The notes: a model not told the origin generated them from the sequence alone. A stretch of DNA of 64,000 bases from Rathayibacter sp. SW19 (GCF_030866825.1 NZ_CP133020.1:992001-1056000), one strand, 5' to 3'. Positions 8,473-16,732 are shown, counted from the stretch's first letter. A program made the numbers and translations.

Positions 8473-8895
8473 ATGAATCACATCGTAATGTCGCTGCATC
8501 GTCTGGTGCGGGAACTTGCGCGAGCCGGCGACCGCATCCTTCGTGACGAAGTCGGGCTCTCGTACTCCCGCACGCTGGTACTGCTGGCCATCGACAGCGA
8601 GGGGGCGATGAGTCAGCAGGCGCTTGCGAACTGGCTCGGCTCGACCGCGCCGGCTGTCACGGGCTTGCTGCGTGAGCTGACGGCTGACGGCTTCGTGAGC
8701 GTGCGGCCGGATGAACGCAATCGGCGCCGCAATACGGTCGGCTTGACGGCTGAAGGGCAGCGAGTGATTCGACTGGCTCGGGGGCGACTGGACGAGCGGT
8801 TCCGGGATCTGTTGCGCCTTGCCGGCGTTGAGGAGGCTCCATTGCAGCAGTCTCTGACGCGGATCGAGGCCGTGATGCAGGGGGCGAGCGACTGA
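8473..8895 (+). CDS. MarR-family transcriptional regulator
   Basis: This 140-residue winged-helix protein has the usual MarR layout: an N-terminal dimerisation helix (MSLHRLVRELARAGDRIL), the DNA-binding core AMSQQALANWLGSTAPAVTGLLRELTADGFV, and the wing with DERNRRRNTVGLTAEGQ matching the family consensus DxRDRRxxxxxLTxxG. I prefer the ATG at 8473 to an in-frame GTG at 8437 because of the palindrome just upstream. The stop overlaps the next gene's start by one base (TGATG at 8893-8897), so regulator and hydrolase form one operon. The effector is unknown. Confidence 0.88.
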   Translation: MNHIVMSLHRLVRELARAGDRILRDEVGLSYSRTLVLLAIDSEGAMSQQALANWLGSTAPAVTGLLRELTADGFVSVRPDERNRRRNTVGLTAEGQRVIRLARGRLDERFRDLLRLAGVEEAPLQQSLTRIEAVMQGASD

Positions 8896-9899
8896 TGGTC
8901 AACCCGATGGTCGCGATGGCCAAGCGGCCGCTCGAACGGTCTCGCAACCGACGCCTGTTGGAGATCACCGGACCGGGTACGATCCGTGAGGAGCGTTTCG
9001 TGCCGTTGGGCGGCATCCAGCAGTGGGTCACCATCCGCGGACGGGATGCCACCAATCGCGTTCTGCTCATCCTCCACGGTGGTCCCGGGTCGTCTTACAC
9101 TCCTTTCAACTCGTGGCTCGGCTCCTGGGAGCGAGAGTTCACGCTCGTGCAGTGGGATCAGCGCGGCGGCGGCAAGACGTTTCTGCGAACGGGCACCGCG
9201 CCCGACCTTTCGCTGGAGCGACTCGTCGCCGACGGCATCGAACTGGCGCAATCGCTCGTGGAACGGTTCGGAAGCCCGATCGTGCTGATGGGCAGCTCGG
9301 TCGGCAGCCTCATCGGCGCCATCATCGCCAGACGCCGTCCCGAGCTCGTCAGCTCGTTTGTCGCCGCCAACGTGCTGACTAATGAGCCGGGAGACGAGGG
9401 GTATCGACTCGTCAGGGACTGGGCCGAGCGGCGCGGGGATCGGCACGCGATCCGCGACCTCCAGCGCCTCGGGCCGGACAGTCACCACTGGTCGCCAGGG
9501 GACTCGCTCACCTTCAGCAAGATCGCGATCAAGGCCAGCGAAGGTGTACCAGACATGGTCTACGACCTCATGCTGCCGGCGCTGATGTACAGCCCCGACT
9601 ACACCATGGGCGACATCCGGCAACTCGAAAAAGGCATGGCCCTGGCATTGCACGAGCTTCAACCGGAATACAACGCCTACGACTTCGACGCACTCGGTTG
9701 GGACTACGAAGTGCCCGTCACCATCGTGCAAGGAGAAGGAGACCTGATCAGCCCCGTCGTCCTCGCCCGACGTCACTTCGACCGAATACGGGCCCCGCAC
9801 AAACAATTCGTGACAGTGACAGGCGCCGGGCACCTTGTCGAATTCGCCGCCCGAGAGCGATTCCTGACGATTCTGAAGGAGCTCCGGGTCGCCACATAG
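8895..9899 (+). CDS. Alpha/beta hydrolase, proline-iminopeptidase-like
   Basis: This 334-residue enzyme carries the oxyanion-hole motif HGGPGSS, the QWDQRGGGKT segment found in prolyl aminopeptidase relatives, a nucleophile elbow GSSVGS, and late Asp and His candidates (GEGDLISP and GAGHLVEF). Family members cleave N-terminal proline or hydrolyse small esters and amides in the cytoplasm; the HGGPG plus DQRG combination favours the S33 peptidase group. No signal peptide is seen. Translation is coupled to the MarR gene, so the regulator probably responds to a compound that this enzyme acts on. Confidence 0.82.
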   Translation: MVNPMVAMAKRPLERSRNRRLLEITGPGTIREERFVPLGGIQQWVTIRGRDATNRVLLILHGGPGSSYTPFNSWLGSWEREFTLVQWDQRGGGKTFLRTGTAPDLSLERLVADGIELAQSLVERFGSPIVLMGSSVGSLIGAIIARRRPELVSSFVAANVLTNEPGDEGYRLVRDWAERRGDRHAIRDLQRLGPDSHHWSPGDSLTFSKIAIKASEGVPDMVYDLMLPALMYSPDYTMGDIRQLEKGMALALHELQPEYNAYDFDALGWDYEVPVTIVQGEGDLISPVVLARRHFDRIRAPHKQFVTVTGAGHLVEFAARERFLTILKELRVAT

Positions 9900-9981
9900 A
9901 GCGGAGTCGCCCTGAGGCCGCGCCGGTGTGCGGGCAGCGTTCCGAGCCGGGGGCTGGCGCTCACGAACCCTGGCCCCTGGC

Positions 9982-10557
9982 TCATAGCGCGGCGCGCTCG
10001 TCGGCGAACGGCGACCAGCGGGCCTGTCGCAAGTCGATCCGAAAGTGGTCTTCTGCACCGGTGCGGGCCGCGTCTTCGGTTGTCATGCCGCGCAGAGGGG
10101 TGCGCTCCTCGCGGTAGTGTTCCAACGCCAGACGCTCATGGCAAACCGGCGCCTCACCGCTCGCACGCACGACCCGCCACCACGGGACATCCGAACCGTA
10201 GCGAGCCATCACGGTGCCGACCGCACGGGCGGCCCGCGAGCCGAGCGTTGCCGCGACGTCACCGTAGGTCATGACACGGCCGGGTGGGATGTCCGCCACG
10301 ATTTCGAGCACACGCTCGACGAACGAATCGGCCGGGTCAGGGGTCTGGATACGGGTCTCGATACGGGTCTCGATACGGGTCTCGATACGGGTCTCGATAC
10401 GCTCGCTGGCGCTCGCTACTCGACCACCATCTTTGGCGCTCGCTACTCGACCACCATCTTTGGCGCTCGCTACTCGACCACCATCTTTGGCGCTCGCTAC
10501 GGTTCCTGAGGAGGCCGCTCGCGGCCGTCTCGAAGGGCGACCACCGGAGGCGTTCAC
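9982..10557 (-). CDS. Alkyltransferase-like (ATL) DNA repair protein with repeat-encoded N-terminus
   Basis: The C-terminal ~110 residues form an MGMT-like DNA-binding domain: FVERVLEIVADIPPGRVMTYGDVA, then AARAVGTVMARYGSDVPWWRVVRASGE. The methyl-accepting cysteine of MGMT (PCHR) is tryptophan here (PWWR), which defines the ATL class. ATL proteins bind O6-alkylguanine and hand it to nucleotide excision repair. The first ~80 residues are encoded by tandem DNA repeats (10342-10401 and 10411-10500) and read as VASAKDGGR and RIET units, with no counterpart in the family. The GTG start at 10557 overlaps the stop of the upstream GNAT gene (GTGA), which supports this start. Without the insert the protein would be normal ATL size. 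Confidence 0.8.
   Translation of the reverse strand: MNASGGRPSRRPRAASSGTVASAKDGGRVASAKDGGRVASAKDGGRVASASERIETRIETRIETRIETRIQTPDPADSFVERVLEIVADIPPGRVMTYGDVAATLGSRAARAVGTVMARYGSDVPWWRVVRASGEAPVCHERLALEHYREERTPLRGMTTEDAARTGAEDHFRIDLRQARWSPFADERAAL
10342..10401. repeat. 12-bp tandem repeat, five units
   Basis: There are four perfect copies of GGTCTCGATACG (10354-10401), preceded by one copy with a single change (10342-10353). The unit is the half-site of the dispersed REP-like palindrome. Being 12 bp, it keeps the ATL reading frame open and encodes RIET units on the minus strand. Confidence 0.95.
10411..10500. repeat. 27-bp tandem repeat, three and a third units
   Basis: There are three perfect 27-bp units (10411-10437, 10438-10464, 10465-10491) plus 9 bp of a fourth. 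Each unit starts GCTCGCTACTCGACCACC, the other half-site of the REP-like family, and encodes VASAKDGGR in the ATL frame. The unit length is a multiple of three. Confidence 0.95.
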
Positions 10558-11006
10558 AAGTCGAGGGCGCCGATGATTTCGCCGTATTGGGTCTCACCGA
10601 CCGGCACGAAGCCCATGCGGAGGAAGAATGCCTCCGGTCCGAGCTCACCCTGTTCCCAGATGACGTTGAGCTGCTTCTTGCCGCGCGCCCGTGCCTCGTC
10701 GGCAAGGGCGGTGACAGCGAACTTACCGATGCCGCGACCCTGGTCGGTGGCGTCGACGTTGATGCGCCACAGGATGGAGTGGAATTCCTCGTGTTCGGCA
10801 TCGTCGTCGAAACTGCCCATCACGAAGCCGACGACTTCGTCGCCATCGACGACGACGCGCTGCCACGTGGTTGCCGGATTGCTCACGGCTGCTGCCGCCG
10901 AGTATGACACCGGAGCCACGAACTGTTCCTGACCGGGTTTCAGAGTCAGAGCGTTCGCGGCAGAGATGTTCGACGCCGACAGTTCAACCACTCGCAACTC
11001 AGCCAT
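10554..11006 (-). CDS. GNAT-family N-acetyltransferase (polyamine acetyltransferase-like)
   Basis: This 150-residue acetyl-CoA-dependent acetyltransferase shows the acetyl-CoA pyrophosphate loop VDATDQGRGIGKFAV (R/Q-x-x-G-x-G/A type). The remaining GNAT strands are present: VDGDEVVGFVMGSFD before the loop and LGPEAFFLRMGFVPVGE after it. The latter resembles spermine/spermidine acetyltransferases. The ATG is at 11006. The stop TGA overlaps the start of the ATL gene, so the two are co-translated. The substrate is uncertain. Confidence 0.85.
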   Translation of the reverse strand: MAELRVVELSASNISAANALTLKPGQEQFVAPVSYSAAAAVSNPATTWQRVVVDGDEVVGFVMGSFDDDAEHEEFHSILWRINVDATDQGRGIGKFAVTALADEARARGKKQLNVIWEQGELGPEAFFLRMGFVPVGETQYGEIIGALDL

Positions 11007-11090
11007 GGCTTCAGCGTATCCCGAGCGCGGCCCCGCCGGATAGTCGCTCCCGTATGCGTTCGCCCAGAGCTTCCAATGTGAGGGTGCCGA

Positions 11091-11615
11091 TCAGGTGCCG
11101 TGGTATTCGGCCGGCGGCCCGGCTTGCGGGCCAAGCACCGGCTCGAATGCAGCGGCATACGCATCGAAGTAGCCTTGCCAGTCGTCGGGGGCGGATGGGC
11201 GCCCCTCGAGCAGGTCAAGACAGCCTTCCCAGCCGGCTGCGTTGCGCGCTGCGACGCTCGCCTCCAGTTCGTCGATCAACACAAGCTCCGTTCCGTCCGA
11301 CATCGGCGAGAGTTCGAAACGAAGCAACTCATCGCCCCACGTGTACGCCAACACGTAGGGCTCGTCGACGATAATGACTTCGCCGGTCAACGTCATGTCG
11401 ATCTGGTCAGGTGGAAATGGAAAGCTGATCGCAGCACCGACCTGCCACTGCCCGCCGGCGACGATGACGTCAGACGGGAACCACGTCTTCAACCGGCTTC
11501 GATCAGTCAGCGACTGCCAAACCGCGGGTGCGGTATCCGTCAGGTGACGTTCGAACCGCACCGCAGGCCGAACACCGCCTGTCAAGAGAGTTGCGTTGCC
11601 GTTTGGGCTCGCCAT
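11091..11615 (-). CDS. SRPBCC-family (AHSA1/START-like) protein
   Basis: This 174-residue helix-grip domain has the AHSA1 hallmarks FERHLTDTAPAVWQSLTDRSRLKTWFP, an internal GEVIIVDEPYVLAYTW and the terminal GWEGCLDLLEG. Such proteins bind hydrophobic ligands or act as stress-related accessory factors; no catalytic residues can be assigned. The ATG at 11615 has GGGAGG just upstream on the minus strand. The open frame extends to 11873, but that extension overlaps the icd leader and is not conserved-looking. It is divergent from icd. Confidence 0.8.
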   Translation of the reverse strand: MASPNGNATLLTGGVRPAVRFERHLTDTAPAVWQSLTDRSRLKTWFPSDVIVAGGQWQVGAAISFPFPPDQIDMTLTGEVIIVDEPYVLAYTWGDELLRFELSPMSDGTELVLIDELEASVAARNAAGWEGCLDLLEGRPSAPDDWQGYFDAYAAAFEPVLGPQAGPPAEYHGT

Positions 11616-11793
11616 GATTGCCTCCCTGTGGATGGTCGGTTTGCTCCTCCCGTTATACCGGCGGCGTTCGCGCGCGTCTACCCGTTCAGATATCTCGATG
11701 TCAAGATAGTTGCGCTGTTCTAGTAAGCTGTCTGTGGCCGAAACGGCACAGTTTTCAGGCATCCCAACGGCACAGATCTCACGAGGAGTCCCA

Positions 11794-13008
11794 TTGTCAA
11801 AAATCAAGGTTGAAGGCACCGTCGTCGAGCTCGACGGCGACGAGATGACGCGGATCATCTGGCAGGCCATCAAGGAGCAACTGATCTACCCGCACCTCGA
11901 CATCAACCTCGAGCGCTACGACCTGTCGATTCAGACGCGTGACGAGACAAACGACCAGATCACGATCGACGCAGCCCACGCCATCCAAAAGCACGGGGTT
12001 GGCGTCAAGTGCGCGACGATCACGCCTGACGAGGCCCGTGTCGAAGAATTCGGCCTGAAGAAGATGTGGAAGAGCCCGAACGGCACGATCCGCAACATCC
12101 TCGGCGGAACGATCTTCCGCGAGCCGATCATCATTTCAAACATCCCGCGTCTGGTGCCTGGGTGGAACAAGCCGATCATCATCGGTCGTCACGCATTCGG
12201 CGACCAGTACCGCGCAACGGACTTCGTCTTCGACGGCCCGGGCACGCTGACCATCAGCTTCCAGCCGGCGGATGGTTCGGAGGCTCAGTCGTTCAATGTC
12301 TTCGACGCGCCCGGCGGCGGTGTCGCGATGGCCATGTACAACCTGGATGACTCGATCCGCGACTTCGCGCGCGCATCGCTGAGCTACGGTCTCGACCGCA
12401 ACTACCCGGTGTATCTCTCGACGAAAAACACGATTCTCAAGGCCTATGACGGCCGGTTCAAGGATCTGTTCGCTGAGGTCTTCGAGAATGAGTACAAGGA
12501 GCGTTTCGAGGAGGCCGGGCTCACCTACGAGCACCGCCTGATCGACGACATGGTCGCTGCTTCGCTCAAGTGGGAGGGCGGCTACGTCTGGGCCTGCAAG
12601 AACTACGACGGCGATGTGCAGTCCGACACAGTCGCACAGGGCTTCGGCTCCCTCGGTCTGATGACCAGTGTGCTGACGACACCCGACGGCAAGATCGTTG
12701 AGGCGGAGGCGGCGCACGGCACCGTCACCCGCCACTACCGTCAGCACCAGGCGGGCAAGCCGACTTCGACGAACCCGATCGCCTCGATCTATGCCTGGAC
12801 CCGCGGCCTCGCGCACCGCGGCAAGCTCGACGGCAACCAGGCGCTGATCGACTTCTCGCACACGCTCGAGGATGTCGTCATCAAGACCGTCGAATCCGGC
12901 AAGATGACCAAGGATCTCGCGTTGTTGCACGGCGGCGACCAGCCGTATCAGACGACTGAAGAGTTCATGGCGTCGCTGGCCGAGAACCTTGAGGCGCGCC
13001 TGGCGTAA
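11794..13008 (+). CDS. icd: Isocitrate dehydrogenase (NADP+), homodimeric type
   Basis: This is the TCA-cycle enzyme that converts isocitrate to 2-oxoglutarate, CO2 and NADPH. The 404-residue sequence matches the eukaryotic-like dimeric class: VVELDGDEMTRIIW, SPNGTIRNILGGTIFREPI, the isocitrate/Mg segment YDGDVQSDTVAQGFGSLGLMTS and EAAHGTVTRHYRQHQ. The start is a TTG at 11794 with GAGGAG at 11783-11788; in-frame upstream codons lack a ribosome site. A weak start codon on a central enzyme is unusual but common in GC-rich actinobacteria. A hairpin at 13044-13081 probably ends the transcript. Confidence 0.95.
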   Translation: MSKIKVEGTVVELDGDEMTRIIWQAIKEQLIYPHLDINLERYDLSIQTRDETNDQITIDAAHAIQKHGVGVKCATITPDEARVEEFGLKKMWKSPNGTIRNILGGTIFREPIIISNIPRLVPGWNKPIIIGRHAFGDQYRATDFVFDGPGTLTISFQPADGSEAQSFNVFDAPGGGVAMAMYNLDDSIRDFARASLSYGLDRNYPVYLSTKNTILKAYDGRFKDLFAEVFENEYKERFEEAGLTYEHRLIDDMVAASLKWEGGYVWACKNYDGDVQSDTVAQGFGSLGLMTSVLTTPDGKIVEAEAAHGTVTRHYRQHQAGKPTSTNPIASIYAWTRGLAHRGKLDGNQALIDFSHTLEDVVIKTVESGKMTKDLALLHGGDQPYQTTEEFMASLAENLEARLA

Positions 13009-13043
13009 GCGGGCACACGCGACGCACGTGTAGCGCAGCCTGA

Positions 13044-13081
13044 AGTGGGGGGTCGACACCGTCTCGGTGCCGACCCCCACT
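13044..13081 (+). terminator. Hairpin downstream of icd
   Basis: AGTGGGGGGTCGACACC pairs with GGTGCCGACCCCCACT around a 5-nt loop (GTCTC), with one bulge and one G-U/A mismatch. The stem is very GC-rich. There is no clear U-tract, as is usual for actinobacterial terminators. Confidence 0.6.
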
Positions 13082-13161
13082 GTGCATTGCGCCGGTAATC
13101 TCCGAGTCAGCCAAAGGATACGAGGCGTGGACTACGAAGCGGGCTGCGCCAGAACGACGAC

Positions 13162-13193
13162 TTGACGCTAATAACCAAAAATGATGTAGTTAT
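13162..13193 (+). promoter_or_regulatory. Promoter with embedded ROK-type operator upstream of the ROK gene
   Basis: A TTGACG -35 (13162-13167) and TGTAGT -10 (13185-13190) are separated by 17 bp. Across them lies the inverted repeat ATAAC-N13-GTTAT (13171-13193). The same arrangement occurs at 16701-16732 before the sugar-importer operon, with 24 of 32 aligned positions identical. A shared operator for the ROK repressor is the simplest reading. Confidence 0.7.
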
Positions 13194-13280
13194 AGGGTGC
13201 GCCCACCCGGCTTGCATCCAGGCGATAAGTTCAGAACACACACGTTTCGGGTTGCGGCTCGCAGAGAATACGAGGTGATC

Positions 13281-14513
13281 ATGCGCGCAGGGAGCAACCT
13301 TCCTGCTGTCGGCGGATACAACCAGGCTGTAATCCTTGATGCCGTCAGACGCGCTCCAGACGGCGTGAGCCGTGTCGAGGTGGCCAGTCGTACTGGCCTC
13401 TCGGCTCAGACCGCGACGAACATCGTGCGCCGATTGATCGACGAGGGTCTCGTCGTCGAGGCAGGAACGCGAGTGAACGGGGTTGGCAAGCCGCGCACCA
13501 TTCTGCGGCTCGAACCACGCGGACGGCTGGCAGTCGGCGTGCACTTGGATCCTTCGGTGATCACATTGGTGCTTCTCGATCTCGCGGGTAAGGAGGTCGC
13601 CCGCCGCACTCTGGCGACGACTCCGGAAGCCAAGGCTTCGCGTACGATCGCGCGCATCGTGCGGGCGGTGTCCGCCCTGATTGCCGAAGCTGCTGTGGAA
13701 CCTTCGCGTGTCATCGGCGTCGGTATCGCGGCGCCCGGCCCGATCGACGTTGTCAGTGGGGTTGTGCTCAATCCGCCGCTGCTTACGAAGTGGCATGACG
13801 TCCCCGTCAGAGATGAGCTGGCCGACGCACTAGGCCTGCCCGTCATACTGGAGAAGGATGTGACGGCGGCAGCCGTCGCCGAATTGTGGATGGATACGAC
13901 GGGCGAGCGCAGTGACATGGTGTTCATGTATTGCGGCACTGGCGTCGGAATCGGGGTGGTCTCGCGCGGCGAGGTCGTGCGAGGTTTCTCCAATAACGCT
14001 GGCGACGTCGGCAGCATCATCGTCGGCGACGTCTCAGGTGAGACGGCGGACCGCGCACACGATCGTCGAGGACGGTTTGGTTGGGCGATGTCGCCGCGCC
14101 TGATGGTCGAGGATGCGATTGCGAGCGGTGTGATGGGGGGCGACGCGACCGCAATGACGACCGCTGAGGTGGCATCGGCATACGCGCAGTTGCTGGGCTC
14201 ACACGGAGATCCGCGGGCGGTGGCACTCATGGATGCCGCCGTCGCGGATATCGCGCAGGCGATGTTGATGCTCGTCAACCTCCTGGACGTTGATCACGTC
14301 GTCTTTGGGGGCCCGTACTTTGCTCCGCTCCGTGACGCGGTGCTTAGCCGTGTGCCTGAGATGGTGATGGGGTCGCCGCTCTATCGGCTTCCTCACGCCG
14401 TCACCTTCGGTGAATCTGCAATCGGAGACGACGTTGCCGCAGTCGGCGCAGCCTGCCTGGTGCTCGACCACACTTTGTCGCCAAGCACGCACGGACTGCT
14501 CATTCCGCGTTGA
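13281..14513 (+). CDS. ROK-family transcriptional repressor
   Basis: This 410-residue sugar-responsive repressor of the NagC/XylR type has an N-terminal winged helix, residues about 10-75 (AVILDAVRRAPDGVSRVEVASRTGLSAQTATNIVRRLIDEGLV). An ROK sugar-kinase-like domain follows (GVGIAAPGPID, EKDVTAAAVAELW, GTGVGIGVV). The zinc-binding CxCGxxGC segment of classical ROK proteins is replaced by AHDRRGRFGW. The catalytic ENDxN motif is EKDVT, and GEIGH is GDVGS, so kinase activity is unlikely. The ATG at 13281 follows GAGG at 13272-13275. It sits at the head of a mannoside locus, divides two Gfo/Idh genes from icd, and probably controls its own promoter and the importer through the shared operator. 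Confidence 0.88.
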   Translation: MRAGSNLPAVGGYNQAVILDAVRRAPDGVSRVEVASRTGLSAQTATNIVRRLIDEGLVVEAGTRVNGVGKPRTILRLEPRGRLAVGVHLDPSVITLVLLDLAGKEVARRTLATTPEAKASRTIARIVRAVSALIAEAAVEPSRVIGVGIAAPGPIDVVSGVVLNPPLLTKWHDVPVRDELADALGLPVILEKDVTAAAVAELWMDTTGERSDMVFMYCGTGVGIGVVSRGEVVRGFSNNAGDVGSIIVGDVSGETADRAHDRRGRFGWAMSPRLMVEDAIASGVMGGDATAMTTAEVASAYAQLLGSHGDPRAVALMDAAVADIAQAMLMLVNLLDVDHVVFGGPYFAPLRDAVLSRVPEMVMGSPLYRLPHAVTFGESAIGDDVAAVGAACLVLDHTLSPSTHGLLIPR

Positions 14514-14531
14514 GCGATTTAGACAGGCTGT

Positions 14532-15530
14532 TCAGCTCAGCACGTCCAGCACGGGCGCGATCGTCTTGTTTGCAGCGCTCTCGTACGCAGCGAGTAGCAT
14601 GCCCAGTACCTGGATGCCTTCGTCTTCAGTGTGAGGCGGGCGGGTGCCGGAGATCAGGCAATCCGCGAAGTGGCCGATCTCGGCAACGAACGTATCGACC
14701 GGCTCGAAGGTGAACGATTCTTCCCCACCGGACCGCAGGCGGTAGCTCACCGTCGTGTCGTCGCTCGTGAGCGAGCCGAGTTCCCCGACCACAGAAAACC
14801 GCTCCGTTGACGTGGCAGGTTCGTACGCCCAGCTGGTCACCAGCTGCCCGACCACGCCCTCTTCGAAGCGGATGAGCACCTGGGCGCTGTCTTCGCCCTC
14901 CATGAACGTCAACCGATGTGTCGACAGCATGGCTGTCACCTCGACTGGCTTTGCGCCTGCGAGGTGCAGCATGAGGTAGCTCGGGTGGTAGCCGGTGTCG
15001 ATGAGTTCGCCACCCCCGGATGTGGCGGCGTGTGCGCGCCATCCCATGTTGGCTGGATCGAATTCGTTGAAAAACGAGTCGGTCGTGCGCACTTCGTAGA
15101 CGGCCCCGATCGTGCCGGAATCGATAAGTTGCTTGGCCTTGGCGACAGTCGGCATGAAGAGCTGGTTGTGCGCGCACATCAACGAGATGCCGTTCGATTT
15201 GACCGCGTCGTTGACGCGCTGCGCTTCCTCCGGCTTCAGGCAGAGCGGTTTCTCGCACAGCACGTTGATGCCCGCCTCCGCGGCCGCGACGATGGCGTCA
15301 GCGTGAAGATGGTGGGGTAGGCAGATGTCGACGGCGTCAAGCTCTTCGTTGGCAATCATCTCGCGGTAATCCGTGTACTCGGACGCGCCGAGTTCCTTAC
15401 CGCGACGTATCGCCGTCGGTTCAAAGGCGTCGGCGACCGCCACGACGACGATCTTGTCTGCGTGTGCGCGGTATCCTTTGATGTGCGCGCTGGCGATGCC
15501 GCCACCGCCAATGAGACCGACCTTGATCAT
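14532..15530 (-). CDS. Gfo/Idh/MocA-family oxidoreductase A
   Basis: This NAD(P)-dependent sugar or inositol dehydrogenase of 332 residues has an N-terminal Rossmann fold (MIKVGLIGGGGIASAHIKGY) and the conserved LCEKPLCLKPEEA, where the EKP lysine is catalytic. The GGGELIDTGYHPSYLMLHLAG segment belongs to the substrate domain. The ATG at 15530 has GGAGG upstream and overlaps the stop of the following gene (ATGA, 15527-15530). It is the second gene of a minus-strand pair divergent from the sugar importer, so it likely oxidises or epimerises a sugar released by the locus. Substrate identity cannot be read. Confidence 0.88.
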   Translation of the reverse strand: MIKVGLIGGGGIASAHIKGYRAHADKIVVVAVADAFEPTAIRRGKELGASEYTDYREMIANEELDAVDICLPHHLHADAIVAAAEAGINVLCEKPLCLKPEEAQRVNDAVKSNGISLMCAHNQLFMPTVAKAKQLIDSGTIGAVYEVRTTDSFFNEFDPANMGWRAHAATSGGGELIDTGYHPSYLMLHLAGAKPVEVTAMLSTHRLTFMEGEDSAQVLIRFEEGVVGQLVTSWAYEPATSTERFSVVGELGSLTSDDTTVSYRLRSGGEESFTFEPVDTFVAEIGHFADCLISGTRPPHTEDEGIQVLGMLLAAYESAANKTIAPVLDVLS

Positions 15531-16513
15531 CGGTAGTCCTCCGTGTTTCCTGTATGTGCTGCATTGTTTGCTGCCGCGACGAGTCGCGTCAACTCGAGAG
15601 CGCGCGCGAGGTTGTCGTCGGCTCTCGTACCGTTTTGGATGTGGCCGACCCACTGTGAGAACGCGTTCGGTTGATCGTCGGGCACGGGAAGGTGCTCGAT
15701 TTCGTGACCCTTCAGCGCCACAGTGACCTCGTCGTTGTGCTCGGAATAACTGAGCCAGCCTTTGGTCCCACCGATTTCAATGAGGAACGGGTCGGGCGAG
15801 ACGACGCCGGCCTCGATGACCCCAATGGCGCCGCCGGAGTAGGTCACCGTCACCACGGCATTGTCATCAACTGCATGGCCCGTGATGTAGGTGTACGTGG
15901 ACGAAATGGTCTTCGGGGTCGGGCCGAGGATGAGCTGTGTGAGGTAGACGGGGTGGCATCCGAGGTCGGCGAGGGCGAGGCCGAAAGTGGCATCGAGATC
16001 GTAGAACTGCGGAGGCAGCCAGTTCGCCACTGCACCGTCGTGGGAGAGTCGAACGCGACTGTAGCTGACCGTACCGAGCCGACCGTCTGCAAGCACATCC
16101 TCCACGACCTGCGTGTACCCGTGATAGAGCCGAGGGAGCGAAACGATGAGTTTCACGCCATTGTCATCGCAGGCGCGGATGATCTCCTCGGCCGCAGCGA
16201 CCGTCGGCGCGAGCAACTTCTCCGTAAAGATGTGTTTTCCCGCCTTCGCCGCCTTCACCATCACGTCGAGGTGTTCCTTCGTCGACGTAGTGATCGTCAC
16301 AGCGTCGATGTCGCCACGCGCGAGCAGGGTGTCCAAGTCCGCCACGAACTCGACTCCGAACTGGGCTGCGCCCGCTCTGCCTCTGTCCGCGTCGTCGTCC
16401 CACACCGCGACAAGTTCTGTGTTCGGATGCCGCGCGGCCGCCGCAGCATAATCACCGGCGTGCACGTGCCAGAAACTCAGCACGGCCACTCTGATCGGGG
16501 CCTCAGCAGGCAT
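15527..16513 (-). CDS. Gfo/Idh/MocA-family oxidoreductase B
   Basis: This 328-residue NAD(P)-dependent dehydrogenase-like protein starts PIRVAVLSFWHVHAGDY. That is a variant of the Rossmann loop without the usual GxGxxG, with WHVHAG typical of a Gfo/Idh subgroup. It carries KHIFTEKLLAPTVAAAEE, where the usual EKP is EKL but the lysine is kept. DLGCHPVYLTQLILG corresponds to the active-site histidine region. The start at 16513 is preceded by GGGAG. It is first in an operon with oxidoreductase A (4-bp overlap) and shares a divergent intergenic region with the importer. Confidence 0.85.
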   Translation of the reverse strand: MPAEAPIRVAVLSFWHVHAGDYAAAAARHPNTELVAVWDDDADRGRAGAAQFGVEFVADLDTLLARGDIDAVTITTSTKEHLDVMVKAAKAGKHIFTEKLLAPTVAAAEEIIRACDDNGVKLIVSLPRLYHGYTQVVEDVLADGRLGTVSYSRVRLSHDGAVANWLPPQFYDLDATFGLALADLGCHPVYLTQLILGPTPKTISSTYTYITGHAVDDNAVVTVTYSGGAIGVIEAGVVSPDPFLIEIGGTKGWLSYSEHNDEVTVALKGHEIEHLPVPDDQPNAFSQWVGHIQNGTRADDNLARALELTRLVAAANNAAHTGNTEDYR

Positions 16514-16700
16514 ATCTTCTCCCTCAGTATTCGTTGAAGGTCCTCGTCGCGCAGCGGCGGGCGACGGCCCTGGATGTCTGACAAACCACATCTTGCAGGA
16601 CGCGCGGCTAATCAGTCAAATTATTGGATGAAATATTGGCGGGCGCCCGAAGCGTTGATCACAAGTTGATTTCGGTCGTATGAAATGACATAGCGACATA

Positions 16701-16732
16701 TTGACTTTGATAACTGCAAATGATTTAGTAAT
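16701..16732 (+). promoter_or_regulatory. Promoter with embedded ROK-type operator upstream of the sugar importer
   Basis: A TTGACT -35 (16701-16706) and TTTAGT -10 (16724-16729) lie 17 bp apart, overlapped by ATAAC-N13-GTAAT (16710-16732). This matches the ROK gene's own promoter. Predicted transcription starts about 54 bp before the binding-protein ATG at 16790. Confidence 0.7.

Noticed and set aside
10342..10500. CRISPR-like array
   Set aside because: Units are directly adjacent with no variable spacers and are 12 and 27 bp long; they are tandem repeats of the REP-like family.
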